NCBI RefSeq assembly: GCF_023264675.1
Contig: NZ_JAHFVG010000016.1
Coordinates: 1-64,000 of the forward strand
Origin: Rhodococcus sp. (in: high G+C Gram-positive bacteria)
GTDB taxonomy: Bacteria > Actinomycetota > Actinomycetes > Mycobacteriales > Mycobacteriaceae
Direction of reading: 5' to 3'
DNA length: 64,000 nucleotides
The notes under the pieces: generated by a model
Seen by the model: only the letters and a program-made list of their open reading frames with translations
The model's database searches: none
Told to the model about the DNA's origin: nothing
Made by a program: the position numbers and the translations under genes
Shown: piece by piece, positions 30,395-38,839 of the stretch
How the letters are laid out: every line of letters starts with the position of its first letter
Numbering within the stretch: position 1 is the stretch's first letter

Positions 30395-31308
30395 CAGAAG
30401 TACCCCTCGCGCTTGCGATCTTCCATCGCGGCCACCGAAGTCCGGTCGTCGGCGCGCGTCTCTCCGCGTTCGGACACGGTCGCCCGGGAAATCTCGTCGA
30501 TGACGCCGGCAATATCGGTCGCCTTCGATCGCACCGCGCCGGTGATGGTCAGGTCGCCGACGGTTCGATACCGAACCCATTCGGTCGCAGCCTGCTCCGA
30601 TTCGGCGGGCGAGGTGAACTCCGATGTGGCGAGCAGAATGCCGTCGCGGGCGAACACCTCTCGCTCGTGCGCGAAGTAGATCGACGGCAGCTCGAGGCCT
30701 TCGAGCTCGATGTAACGCCAGATATCCAACTCGGTCCAGTTGCTGAGCGGGAATACACGAACCTGCTCGCCGCGTCTGATCCGCCCGTTGTACAGAGACC
30801 ACGGTTCGGGCCGCTGTGCGCGAGGATCCCACTGCCCGAATGCATCTCGGAAGCTGAGTACGCGTTCTTTGGCACGTGCGCGTTCCTCGTCGCGGCGAGC
30901 TCCGCCGAACGCTGCGTCGAAACGCCCCGCTTCGAGGGCGTCGAGCAAGGTCCTGGTCTGCAGCCGGTTTCGGGAGCCGTTGGGGCCACCTACCTCGTTG
31001 GACCGGCCGGAGTCGATCGAGTCCTGTACCGAGGCGACGATCAGCCGATGGCCCGCGGAGTCGAGGCGCCGATCGCGGAATTCGATCACCTCGGGAAAGT
31101 TGTGACCGGTGTCGACGTGCATCACCGGAAACGGTAGCGGAGACGGCCGAAATGCTTTCTCCGCCAAGCGCAGAAGCACGATCGAGTCCTTGCCTGCCGA
31201 GAACAGCAATACCGGGCGTTCGAGCTCGGCGACGACCTCACGGATGATGTGCACCGCTTCGGCTTCGAGAATTCTGAGTTCGTCCACATGCGTGACGTCG
31301 ACGGTCAT
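30394..31308 (-). CDS. cysD: Sulfate adenylyltransferase subunit 2
   Basis: The catalytic subunit of ATP sulfurylase, which makes APS from sulfate and ATP. The 304-residue PAPS-reductase-fold protein has the pyrophosphate loop LLFSAGKDSIVLLRLAEKAF, MHVDTGHNFPEVIEFRD, FGGARRDEERARAKER and RVFPLSNWTELDIWRYIE, with a REGYF C-terminus typical of CysD. ATG 31308 overlaps the stop of the sulfotransferase gene (ATGA). It sits between stf0 and cysNC in one operon. Confidence 0.97.
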   Translation of the reverse strand: MTVDVTHVDELRILEAEAVHIIREVVAELERPVLLFSAGKDSIVLLRLAEKAFRPSPLPFPVMHVDTGHNFPEVIEFRDRRLDSAGHRLIVASVQDSIDSGRSNEVGGPNGSRNRLQTRTLLDALEAGRFDAAFGGARRDEERARAKERVLSFRDAFGQWDPRAQRPEPWSLYNGRIRRGEQVRVFPLSNWTELDIWRYIELEGLELPSIYFAHEREVFARDGILLATSEFTSPAESEQAATEWVRYRTVGDLTITGAVRSKATDIAGVIDEISRATVSERGETRADDRTSVAAMEDRKREGYF

Positions 31309-32093
31309 ACGCTCACCCTTTCTGCGCGGTATCGCTCGATCCAGTCGTTCGACCGATCGTTGCCCTGACGTTGCAATGCGGGCGGCGGCGCCAAACCCGG
31401 ATCCAGCCCGAGGGCGTCGAGAACCCGGCCGACCTGCCCGGCCGTATCCGCCGTGAGATCGGCGAAGTCGATGATCAGTGGTGCCACGCCGGCCTTGGTG
31501 AACCACTCCTGCCATTGCGCTTCTTGCTCCTCGAGAATCGCCTGCAGGTGCGCGATGCCGTCGGCGTTGTATTCGGCACGGGCGTCGACCTCAGGGGCCG
31601 CATGCCCCCTCCACACCTGGGTCTGGACGGCCCGCCACATCGACACAGCCTGCGCGACGGTGTCCTCGCGTGAGACGTGCACGAGCAGAACATCAGGCCC
31701 GAGCACAGCGTCGATAGCCGAACGCAGATCCGTCGCTCCGCCTGGCAGACCACGTGCCCAGTCGGTGAGCAACGGGGTCTGGTTCCACATCAGCTTGCCG
31801 CCCCAGATGCCGTTCGACGTCCGTCCGGCGGCACGGATGCGATCGCGCCATTGCTCCGATGTCTCCGTCGAGCGAGTTCCTGTTTCGAGGGGAGCGAGCA
31901 ACCGGAGAATGCGCTCGTCGGTGACACCCTCGAACCACTGCCGTGGCTGAGGCGCCAGCGACGTGCTGGGCAGGTACTGGAAGAACTCTTCCGGTTCCCC
32001 TGCGCGGCCGGTGGCGCGCAGAGACTCGACGAGGAGCGTGCTGCCACTGCGTTGCGACGCAAGCACCAGGTACGAACGTGGATGATCGCTCAT
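31305..32093 (-). CDS. stf0: Stf0-type sulfotransferase (trehalose 2-sulfotransferase-like)
   Basis: A 262-residue PAPS-dependent sulfotransferase. The 5'-phosphosulfate loop is ASQRSGSTLLVESL (12-25), and AGEPEEFFQY, WGGKLMWNQTPLL and LLVHVSREDTVAQAVSMWRA match the Stf0 family, known from trehalose 2-sulfation in M. tuberculosis. Trehalose is a likely acceptor but this is inferred. It shares an operon with CysD and CysNC, which supply PAPS, and lies downstream of a sulfatase. The 95-bp gap to the sulfatase gene contains a short Cys-rich reading frame. Confidence 0.9.
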   Translation of the reverse strand: MSDHPRSYLVLASQRSGSTLLVESLRATGRAGEPEEFFQYLPSTSLAPQPRQWFEGVTDERILRLLAPLETGTRSTETSEQWRDRIRAAGRTSNGIWGGKLMWNQTPLLTDWARGLPGGATDLRSAIDAVLGPDVLLVHVSREDTVAQAVSMWRAVQTQVWRGHAAPEVDARAEYNADGIAHLQAILEEQEAQWQEWFTKAGVAPLIIDFADLTADTAGQVGRVLDALGLDPGLAPPPALQRQGNDRSNDWIERYRAERVSV

Positions 32094-32188
32094 GCACGAG
32101 ATACTAGACACAACCCAATATGGGCGCACAACAGGGATTTTCAGTCTCGCTGCGTGGATGTATTGCCAACAGGCTTCGAATGTGTAGG

Positions 32189-33535
32189 TCAGGGGGCCTG
32201 ATCGACGTCGATTCCGCGTTCGGCGCTGATCGGCGACCGCGAGGTCGGCTTCAGTCCGTGCACCACGATGTAGTCGCGGGTGTATCGATCCGAGATTCGC
32301 GACCCGACGAAGTCCGACGGAATCACATCGCCCGTCTTCTCGCGCCATCGATGCAACCTGAGCGCAAGATCCTCGCAAATTGCGCGATACTCGGCGTCGT
32401 CGTGCAGGTTGACGGTTTCACCTGGATCGGACCGCAGGTCGTAGAGCTCGTGCTTGGCACGCGGAGAGGAGACCGATGCCGCCACGGCACGCCCGGAAGG
32501 GCTCTCCTCGATATCCCACGGCAGGTCCAGCTCGGGCCGCTCGGCGTAGTTCTCGATGTAGCTGAATTCCTTCGTGCGCACGGCGCGGATCGGGTCGAAG
32601 GAGTCGTGGTAGGTCTTGGACGTGTAGACCTCGTCGCGCACCGTCGAAGATCCGCCGGTGAGGTTGTCCGCATGCGAGAGACCCTCGACGTCGTCGGGAA
32701 TCGGCACTCCCAGCAGGTCGAGCAACGTCGGTACCAGGTCGACGCCACTGAACAGATCCTCGTACTCTCGCGGCCGAATCTGCCGGTCGAGTGGCGGGCG
32801 CACGATCAGGGCGATCCCTGTCCCCGGCTCGTACAGCGTCGACTTGGCACGCGGAAATGCCGGTCCGTGGTCGGTCATGAAGACCACCCAGGTGGTGCGG
32901 TCGAGACCGGTCTCGGCGAGGGTGTCCAGCAACTCACCGACCGCGGCGTCGGCCACGGTGATCGAGCCGTGGAACTCCGCCAGATCGGCGCGCACCTCGG
33001 GTGTATCGGGCAGATAGTCGGGGATCTCGATGACGGCGGCGTCGTCCGGTGTGTAGCGCTCGGCCGGGTAGGGCCGGTGGGTCTCGAAGAATCCGGCGGT
33101 GAGAAAGAACGGTTCGGTGTGGTCCTCGCGCAGCCAGGCGCCGGCTTGTTCGGTCACGTATTCGCAGAACGAGTTGGATACGTCGTATCGATCGAAGCCG
33201 AGTCGAGACGGGAACGAGGACTCGTGCTGCATTCCGAACAGAGTCGTCTGCCACCCCGCGTTCGTCAGCAATTCCGGGAGTGTCCGAACACCGGGCCGAT
33301 ACTCCCAACCGTGGTGTGCCAACCCGACCAGACCGTTGCTGTGCGGGTACCTGCCGGTGAAGAGAGATCCTCGCGACGGCGAACACAGCGGTGCCGTCGC
33401 GTGCGCATGCGTGAACAGAAACCCTTCCGCAGCAAGAGAATCCAACCGCGGACTCGTTACCGATCGGTGTCCGTAAGCGCCGAGGTGACGTCCCAGATCG
33501 TGCCAGTGGATCAGCAGGACGTTGTCTTTCGTCAT
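32189..33535 (-). CDS. Type I (formylglycine) sulfatase
   Basis: A 448-residue sulfatase of the alkaline-phosphatase superfamily. The modification motif CSPSR starts at Cys51 (TAPLCSPSRGSLFTGRYPH); Cys is converted to formylglycine, the catalytic nucleophile. Other active-site elements are IHWHDLGRHLGAYG at the N-terminus, MTDHGPAFPRAK and the HHGWEYRPG region. No signal peptide is seen, so it is probably cytosolic. The activating enzyme is encoded divergently 42 bp away. It is upstream of stf0-cysD-cysNC on the same strand and may start that operon. Confidence 0.93.
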   Translation of the reverse strand: MTKDNVLLIHWHDLGRHLGAYGHRSVTSPRLDSLAAEGFLFTHAHATAPLCSPSRGSLFTGRYPHSNGLVGLAHHGWEYRPGVRTLPELLTNAGWQTTLFGMQHESSFPSRLGFDRYDVSNSFCEYVTEQAGAWLREDHTEPFFLTAGFFETHRPYPAERYTPDDAAVIEIPDYLPDTPEVRADLAEFHGSITVADAAVGELLDTLAETGLDRTTWVVFMTDHGPAFPRAKSTLYEPGTGIALIVRPPLDRQIRPREYEDLFSGVDLVPTLLDLLGVPIPDDVEGLSHADNLTGGSSTVRDEVYTSKTYHDSFDPIRAVRTKEFSYIENYAERPELDLPWDIEESPSGRAVAASVSSPRAKHELYDLRSDPGETVNLHDDAEYRAICEDLALRLHRWREKTGDVIPSDFVGSRISDRYTRDYIVVHGLKPTSRSPISAERGIDVDQAP

Positions 33536-33577
33536 TGCTATTGCCTAGCACATCGCTGTCGATGGCAGCATGGGTTC
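33536..33577. promoter_or_regulatory. 42-bp divergent promoter between sulfatase and FGE genes
   Basis: Only 42 bp separate the start codons of the divergent sulfatase and FGE genes. Two back-to-back promoters with 5' leaders would not fit easily, so one or both transcripts are probably leaderless or start inside the neighbour. No clear palindrome is seen. Confidence 0.5.
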
Positions 33578-34444
33578 ATGACTGGTGGTTGTTGCGCGCC
33601 CGATCGCGGGCGAGGAGATGTACCCGACGAACGCGCGCCGGTGTCGGGCGGACCTGACGCTGCGGCCTCGCTGATTCCGCTGACCGGCGGCCACTTCTCG
33701 ATGGGCTCCGAGAGCACGCTCGCCTACCCGGCCGACTTGGAGGGCCCCGTCAGGCGCGTCACCGTCGCGCCGTTCGCGATCGCGGCAACCACGGTGACCG
33801 TGTCCGAATTCTTCTCGTTCGTCGAGCACACCGGATACGTGACCGATGCCGAACAGTTCGGCGACTCGCTGGTCTTCGCCGGGTCGTTGCCGCCGGCGGA
33901 CTCCTCGCCCGAGGTGGCCGCCACTCCGTGGTTCCGAGTGGTCGAGGGGGCAACGTGGCGGGCGCCTGCCGGACCGCGTTCCACGCTCGCGGCCGTCGCC
34001 GATCACCCGGTCACCCACGTCTCGCGACGGGACGCGCAGGCGTACTGCTCGTGGTCGGGAACATCGATCCCGACCGAGGAGCAGTGGGAGTACGCCGCCA
34101 GAGGCGGCCTGGAGCACCAGCCGTTTCCCTGGGGCTCGGAGGAGGATCTGGACCAGATGAACACCTGGCGAGGAGAATTCCCCGGTTCTCATGTCGACAC
34201 TCTCTTCACCGCGCCCGCTCGCTCGTTCGAACCGAACGGCTACGGGCTCTACAACTGCACGGGCAACGTCTGGGAATGGACGATGGGGATGTTCGACGCA
34301 TCCCGCCGTGACACTCGGGCCGTGATCCGGGGCGGGTCGCATCTGTGCCATGCCAGCTACTGCCGTCGGTATCGCACTTCGGCGCGATCAGGGGTCACCG
34401 AGGACACGTCGAGCAGTCACATCGGGTTTCGGGTCGGGGGCTAG
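33578..34444 (+). CDS. Formylglycine-generating enzyme (sulfatase-modifying factor)
   Basis: Oxidises the sulfatase CSPSR cysteine to formylglycine, using O2 and copper. The 288-residue protein starts M-T-G-G-C-C-A-P, a Cys-rich N-terminus usual in actinobacterial homologues. It then has the FGE fold: IPLTGGHFSMGSE, VAPFAIAATTVTVSEFFSFV, PTEEQWEYAARGG, NTWRGEFPG, NGYGLYNCTGNVWEWT and RGGSHLCHASYCRRYR. The last contains the active-site pair Cys257 and Cys262. ATG 33578 is used. It is divergent from its presumed substrate; its stop overlaps the GNAT gene by 4 bp. Confidence 0.95.
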   Translation: MTGGCCAPDRGRGDVPDERAPVSGGPDAAASLIPLTGGHFSMGSESTLAYPADLEGPVRRVTVAPFAIAATTVTVSEFFSFVEHTGYVTDAEQFGDSLVFAGSLPPADSSPEVAATPWFRVVEGATWRAPAGPRSTLAAVADHPVTHVSRRDAQAYCSWSGTSIPTEEQWEYAARGGLEHQPFPWGSEEDLDQMNTWRGEFPGSHVDTLFTAPARSFEPNGYGLYNCTGNVWEWTMGMFDASRRDTRAVIRGGSHLCHASYCRRYRTSARSGVTEDTSSSHIGFRVGG

Positions 34445-34920
34445 AACACCTTCTCGAACGTATTCGAGAAGGCCATTTCCTCGTACGGCGGGAAGATCGG
34501 AATTCGGGTGTACCCGCTCTTCTCGTAGAGCCGCACGGCATCGGGCTGACGATCCCCCGTCTGCAGGATCAGGCGTGGCAGTCCCTGCTCGCGCGCAGCA
34601 TTCTCGGAGGCGACGAGCAATGCCGTCGACACCCCGGTGCCGCGGTGCTCGGCGTGTACGAACATGCGCTTGAGCTCGAGGTCGCCGTTGTTCCAGCGTA
34701 CGGCGGCGTGCCCGACGGCCTTCTCTCCGGCGTAGACCAGGATGGTTCGGTGCACCGTCTCGGTGTCGACGTGGTTGGCTTTCGTCCTGGCCATGGCCGC
34801 CGCACGGTCGGCGTATCGAGGCCCGACCTCCGCTGCCATCGCAGCGCGAAGCGCCTCGGCGTCGGGGTGGTCCCAGTCGACGTTCACGACGGTGAGAGCA
34901 CCGCTGTCCACTGTGCTCAC
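34441..34920 (-). CDS. GNAT-family N-acetyltransferase
   Basis: A 159-residue single-domain acetyltransferase. The acetyl-CoA loop is LKRMFVHAEHRGTGVSTALL, followed by ENAAREQGLPRLILQTG and DAVRLYEKSGYTRIP, the usual motif A/B layout. GTG 34920 is the start. It is convergent with the FGE gene and divergent from the winged-helix regulator. Substrate unknown. No part of the sulfatase module depends on it as far as can be seen. Confidence 0.88.
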   Translation of the reverse strand: MSTVDSGALTVVNVDWDHPDAEALRAAMAAEVGPRYADRAAAMARTKANHVDTETVHRTILVYAGEKAVGHAAVRWNNGDLELKRMFVHAEHRGTGVSTALLVASENAAREQGLPRLILQTGDRQPDAVRLYEKSGYTRIPIFPPYEEMAFSNTFEKVF

Positions 34921-35143
34921 TGCTGAACTCTGCTCTCGACATTCACGCCGACGAGTCCATCACCGACCGGCAGGCATCGTCAACGGTTCGAATCAGCGTG
35001 AGTTTTCCGGCGACGGTGGTTCGAATCAACTCGAGCGAATACCTTCCTGTTCGGCGCCCGATGCGATTGCATCTAGGTCACGGTGGAGGACGCAGCTGGA
35101 TGTGCACTCCGCTCGGGACGAGATCGGACTGCGAGGGGGAATC

Positions 35144-35623
35144 ATGACCGCCGAAGACACTGTTGTGCTTCATGTTTCGGACTCGGGCACGCCGTCGCTC
35201 GAAGGGCTGACGCGATCTCAGCTGCATGCGCTTGCAGAAGCGTTGCGGGAGACCGCCGCGGAATTCGCTCCGAGCGCCCGCATTCTGACGCGCTTCGACG
35301 TGCGGTTCAGCGATCGAAACTCTCCGCTGGTCATCGATTTACCTGCTCGCGATGTGATCGTGAGCGGCCGAAGCGTCCCGCTCAGCCACACCGAATTCGA
35401 GATCTTTTCGTACCTGGTTCGCAACCCTCGTGTCGTGGTGAGCCGCGCGGATCTCACCGCAAGCGGTGGCGGCCGCAGTGTCGACGTCCACCTCTCGCGT
35501 GTGCGCACCAAACTCGGGTCGTTCGGCCGTTTGGTGACCACTGTCCGCGGTACGGGATACCGATTCGACCCCGAGGCGGGCATTCGCGTCATCACCGACC
35601 CGGTGGTGCTGCGTAGCGCCTGA
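35144..35623 (+). CDS. Winged-helix DNA-binding protein, OmpR/PhoB type without receiver
   Basis: A 159-residue protein whose C-terminal 90 residues are an OmpR/PhoB winged helix: VPLSHTEFEIFSYLVRNPR, VVSRADL, RSVDVHLSRVRTKLG and the wing VRGTGYRFDPE. The N-terminal 60 residues are not a phosphoacceptor receiver domain; they read LEGLTRSQLHALAEALRETA, probably helical. It is therefore an orphan regulator whose signal is unclear. ATG 35144 follows a purine-rich GAGGGGG. The 223-bp upstream gap shows no other feature. Confidence 0.85.
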   Translation: MTAEDTVVLHVSDSGTPSLEGLTRSQLHALAEALRETAAEFAPSARILTRFDVRFSDRNSPLVIDLPARDVIVSGRSVPLSHTEFEIFSYLVRNPRVVVSRADLTASGGGRSVDVHLSRVRTKLGSFGRLVTTVRGTGYRFDPEAGIRVITDPVVLRSA

Positions 35624-35644
35624 GCGCTACGCAGCGGTCCCCGG

Positions 35645-36850
35645 TCAGCCTGCGGTCAGCCTGAACGCGTCGGCGAACCTGGTTGCACCCTCGACGAGGT
35701 TCTCGGTGCTCTGGTTGCTGAAACCGAATCGGGCGCTTCCGAGATAGCCGACCGGGCCGGTCGGATCGAAGTAGCGGCCGAGGGAGAAGTCGACGCCGAG
35801 TCCGCGTGCCCGCGTCTGCACGTCGGCGAGATCGACCGACGGATCGGCAGCTGTCAGCCACAGGAAGATGCCACCCTCGGGCCGGTCGATGCGCAGCTGA
35901 CCCGGCAGGGCCGTCTCGAGCGCGTCGACCAGGGCGGCACTACGAGCAAGGTACAGGTCTCTACCGCCGGAGGTGATTCTGTCGAACGCCCCCTCGGTGT
36001 TCAGCAGGTGCGCCACCGCTGTCTGGGTGACGAGCGAACTGTGCTGGTCCTGGGTGCTTCGGATGCGCGACAGTGCCGGGATCAGCCACTGCGGAGCCGC
36101 GATCCAGCCGAGACGAAGCCCCGGTCCGAGCGTCTTCGAGAACGTGTTCGCTCGAATGACGTTCTCGCTCGCCAGATCGAAGTCGTCCACCGCGGCCCCG
36201 CCGAACCGCAGTTCCTTGTACGGGTTGTCCGAGACGATCAGGAAGCCGTACCGCTCGGCGAGCCCGACGAGTCGCGTGCGGGCGGCCGCCGACAGTGTGC
36301 TGCCCGTCGGGTTCTGGAAGTCCGGGATGACGTAGAAGAGCTTCGGCCGAGCGCCGCCGCGAAGCTGCTCCTCGAATCCGTCGAGGTCGAGTCCGTCCTT
36401 CGACGTCTGCACCGGCAGGAACGTCGCACCGAAGTAGCTGGCTTCACGCAGAGCGAGCGGGAACGTCGGGCTCTCGACGGCCACCACGTCACCGGGTTCC
36501 AGAATCGCGTCGAAGATCAGGTCGAGTGCATGCAACGCGCCGTTGGTGACGAGGACCCGGCCCGGGTCGACGCCCTCTCGTCGTCCGATCCAGGATCGCA
36601 GGGGTTCGATACCGGGAAGCACCGAGTAGTGCAGCGCCGACGGCTCGGCAAGGGCATGCCGAAAAGCGTCGGCCAGCTCGGCCGTCGGGAGTGCCTCGTC
36701 GGCGGGGACGCCGCCGAGAAACCGGATGGTGTTGTCTGCCAGCCCGGTCGCCGGAGGTCCGAATCCGCCGGCAAGCTGCCGATCCGTTCCCCGCGCCGAC
36801 AGCAGAGCGTGCAGATCGCTCCGCTGGGCCTGGTCGAGTGTTTGTGTCAT
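35645..36850 (-). CDS. PLP-dependent aminotransferase (MocR/LysN-like catalytic domain)
   Basis: A 401-residue fold-type I aminotransferase. It has VTNGALHALDLIFDAIL, PTFPLALREASYFGA, VIPDFQNPTGSTLS (Asn/Pro phosphate region), VSDNPYKELRF (Asp and Tyr for PLP), and the Schiff-base lysine in NTFSKTLGPGLRLGW. C-terminal RPEGGIFLWL and RFGFSNQS bind substrate carboxylate. It resembles 2-aminoadipate/valine aminotransferases without the MocR DNA-binding domain. ATG 36850 is the start. A family A inverted repeat lies 57 bp upstream. Confidence 0.9.
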   Translation of the reverse strand: MTQTLDQAQRSDLHALLSARGTDRQLAGGFGPPATGLADNTIRFLGGVPADEALPTAELADAFRHALAEPSALHYSVLPGIEPLRSWIGRREGVDPGRVLVTNGALHALDLIFDAILEPGDVVAVESPTFPLALREASYFGATFLPVQTSKDGLDLDGFEEQLRGGARPKLFYVIPDFQNPTGSTLSAAARTRLVGLAERYGFLIVSDNPYKELRFGGAAVDDFDLASENVIRANTFSKTLGPGLRLGWIAAPQWLIPALSRIRSTQDQHSSLVTQTAVAHLLNTEGAFDRITSGGRDLYLARSAALVDALETALPGQLRIDRPEGGIFLWLTAADPSVDLADVQTRARGLGVDFSLGRYFDPTGPVGYLGSARFGFSNQSTENLVEGATRFADAFRLTAG

Positions 36851-36906
36851 GAGTTTCCTTTTCGTCTACGGCGAGCTATTGCAATCGTGAAGCGTCGATC
36901 GACCCC

Positions 36907-36950
36907 ATGTGAGCGCGAATACATAACCCTCTATGTATTCGCGCGCACAT
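36907..36950. repeat. Dispersed inverted repeat, family A, copy 3
   Basis: Arms 36907-36925 and 36932-36950 (19 nt, one mismatch) with a 6-nt loop. It matches the copies at 2209 and 9950 in both arms, but the sequence beyond the second arm differs (aggcggcacgcctac). It lies upstream of the leftward aminotransferase gene. The rest of the 36951-37291 gap shows no supported gene, apart from the small palindrome at 37125. Confidence 0.9.
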
Positions 36951-37124
36951 AGGCGGCACGCCTACGCGAAGCCCCTCGCCGACGGATTCGCATGGCGTCG
37001 CGAATGACTCGCTCGTGAACACCGTTCCCGGCGAAGCGATCTCGTCGATGCGATCGAGGATGTCCGTCGACCACATGTCGTCAAGCGCGAGTCTGCGCTG
37101 CGATCGCGAACCTGACCACCTTTT

Positions 37125-37139
37125 GAATCGCGGTGATTC
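37125..37139. promoter_or_regulatory. GAATC-N5-GATTC palindrome (copy 1 of 3)
   Basis: GAATCGCGGTGATTC is an imperfect inverted repeat, one mismatch from the palindromes at 44266 and 47318. It lies about 150 bp upstream of dodecin and about 275 bp upstream of the aminotransferase. It may be a weak site for the same regulator, or coincidence. Confidence 0.3.
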
Positions 37140-37291
37140 TTTGATTTCGCGATCGCCGCCACATCGGGTCGAATCGAATCCGGGAATTCCGTTTCGAATC
37201 GAGAAAGATCGGTGAATCATCGAATGCACGGCGTAATCACCACCGCCTGCACGAAGTGATCACCATCGACTGCAAGGGAGCAGCACCCATC

Positions 37292-37498
37292 ATGAGCGAC
37301 AACATCTACCGAGTGACCGAGATCGTCGGAACATCGACCGAAAGCTCGGACGACGCGATTCGGAAGGCGATTGCTCGTGCGAACACGACACTCAAGAATC
37401 TCGACTGGTTCGAGGTCGTGGAAACTCGTGGGCATATCGAGAACGGCTCGATCGAGCACTTTCAGGTGACGGTGAAGGTCGGCTTCAAACTGGAGTGA
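37292..37498 (+). CDS. Dodecin family flavin-binding protein
   Basis: A 68-residue protein that forms a hollow dodecamer storing flavins (riboflavin, FMN) or CoA. The whole family pattern is present: MSDNIYRVTEIVGTSTESSD, AIRKAIARANTTLKNLDWFE (Trp stacks on flavin) and an IEHFQVTVKVGFKLE C-terminal strand. ATG 37292 is chosen over an upstream in-frame ATG because it gives the standard dodecin N-terminus; GGGAG lies 13 bp before. A flavin buffer would suit a genome region rich in flavin-dependent enzymes. Confidence 0.95.
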   Translation: MSDNIYRVTEIVGTSTESSDDAIRKAIARANTTLKNLDWFEVVETRGHIENGSIEHFQVTVKVGFKLE

Positions 37499-37561
37499 CC
37501 ACGTTCCGGGCTCGACCGACGCGCCCACGCACGCCGACTGACTTCGGCTGCGTGTGCGCGT

Positions 37562-38839
37562 CTATTCGTTCCACCGAGCGTGATGCTCGGCATGAGTTTT
37601 CAGGTAGGCACCGGGCGCGAAGTGGGTGTCGTAGAAGTCGAGATCGATGTTCTGCGCTTGCAGATACATCAGCGCATGCACCGTCGGAACGGTGCCGGGG
37701 ATCTTCCCGAATGCGTCGTACACGTACGACGCCTCCACCGTCACCAGTTCCTGCACCGCCTCCGCCGGAAGCGCCGCCGATCGCACCTTCCGGTTGTCGG
37801 CCCACGGACCGTCGGTGTCGGGGTGGAACGGCCCGCCCGGTCCGTACTTGCGTTCGATGTACTTGGCGACGCCGTCGGCAACCGATGCCACGTGCGGCGG
37901 CGACAGCGTCTCGAAGTGTCCGTCGAGGCCCGTGGCGTTCGGAAACGGCCATCGCGGGTCGGTATCGGACCTGAACCCTAGACCGGGTGCGCGAGGATCG
38001 CCGGATCCGCCGAGTACCGAGAGCCGGTCCAGACCGTCGAACATCCATCCGCCGAGTCCGAGAGCCTGCAGAACCAGGACTCCGTTGTGCGTCGCCGTCG
38101 CCAGTTCCGCACTGGCCTCGGTCAGGGTGTACTGCTCGACGAACGACAGCGGAACCGGATCGTCGAAATGGGTCAGGGACGCGAATTTCTCGACACCCGG
38201 TATCGGCCGGTCGTGCACGTCGTCGAAGATCACGTAACCGTTGGCGGCGAAGAACGACAGGTTGGCGATGAAATGTTCCGCGAGATCGGCGACGGGAAAT
38301 GCCAGCAAACTGCCCGGATGGTTGGCGATCCAGGTGTTGTGGCCCTCCATGTAGGGCTCCTCGCGCGGTAGCTCCAACCGGGTGTCGGACAGTCTGACGT
38401 ACTGGTCGACGGTGTGGCCCAGCCAGTCCTCCAGATCGAATTCGCCGGAAAGGGGCGGTGCGTCCCGCGTCGGAAGCATGTACGTGCCGGAGTCGTCGGT
38501 GAAGAACAGTTGGCTCGTGTGAAACCCCGCGGCCGACGGAAACGTCCTCCCCACAGCACTTCCGGAATAGTTCGGGAAACTCGGTGCATAACCACCGTGG
38601 CGAGTGATGCCGTAGTGCCATCCGGTGACGCCGCCGACCACGGACAGCAGCAGTGCCCGTTCCACCTCGGTCAGCGGGGTGACCGGGTGGCGACTCTTGA
38701 ATGCCAGTGGACCGTCGGGAATTTCGCCGCCGAGAGGGAATCGCCGCGAGCGCCTGCCGGCGATCGCGTCGAGCAACGAGTACGACGCCACATCGGCCAG
38801 GGCGTCGCGTTGCGACTGCGAGATGGTCAACCGTGCCAT
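37562..38839 (-). CDS. Uncharacterised protein with weak nitroreductase/SagB-like N-terminus
   Basis: A 425-residue cytosolic protein I cannot assign. Residues 19-75 (DAIAGRRSRRFPLG, then TPLTEVERALLLSVVGGVTG) echo the Arg-Arg-Ser and PLs-x-x-LLxxxxG pattern that opens nitroreductase/SagB flavoproteins. Further regions include FFTDDSGTYMLPTRDAPPLS, EEPYMEGHNTWIANHPGSLL and DDVHDRPIPG. The C-terminus is His-rich (HAEHHARW). No signal peptide or membrane helix. The start overlaps the upstream hydrolase gene by 13 bp, so the two are cotranscribed. Confidence 0.6.
   Translation of the reverse strand: MARLTISQSQRDALADVASYSLLDAIAGRRSRRFPLGGEIPDGPLAFKSRHPVTPLTEVERALLLSVVGGVTGWHYGITRHGGYAPSFPNYSGSAVGRTFPSAAGFHTSQLFFTDDSGTYMLPTRDAPPLSGEFDLEDWLGHTVDQYVRLSDTRLELPREEPYMEGHNTWIANHPGSLLAFPVADLAEHFIANLSFFAANGYVIFDDVHDRPIPGVEKFASLTHFDDPVPLSFVEQYTLTEASAELATATHNGVLVLQALGLGGWMFDGLDRLSVLGGSGDPRAPGLGFRSDTDPRWPFPNATGLDGHFETLSPPHVASVADGVAKYIERKYGPGGPFHPDTDGPWADNRKVRSAALPAEAVQELVTVEASYVYDAFGKIPGTVPTVHALMYLQAQNIDLDFYDTHFAPGAYLKTHAEHHARWNE

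Noticed and set aside
34742..35143. N-terminal extension of the winged-helix protein to give a receiver domain
   Set aside because: The upstream frame lacks the Asp/Lys receiver pattern and overlaps the GNAT gene; ATG 35144 with a GAGGGGG site is better.
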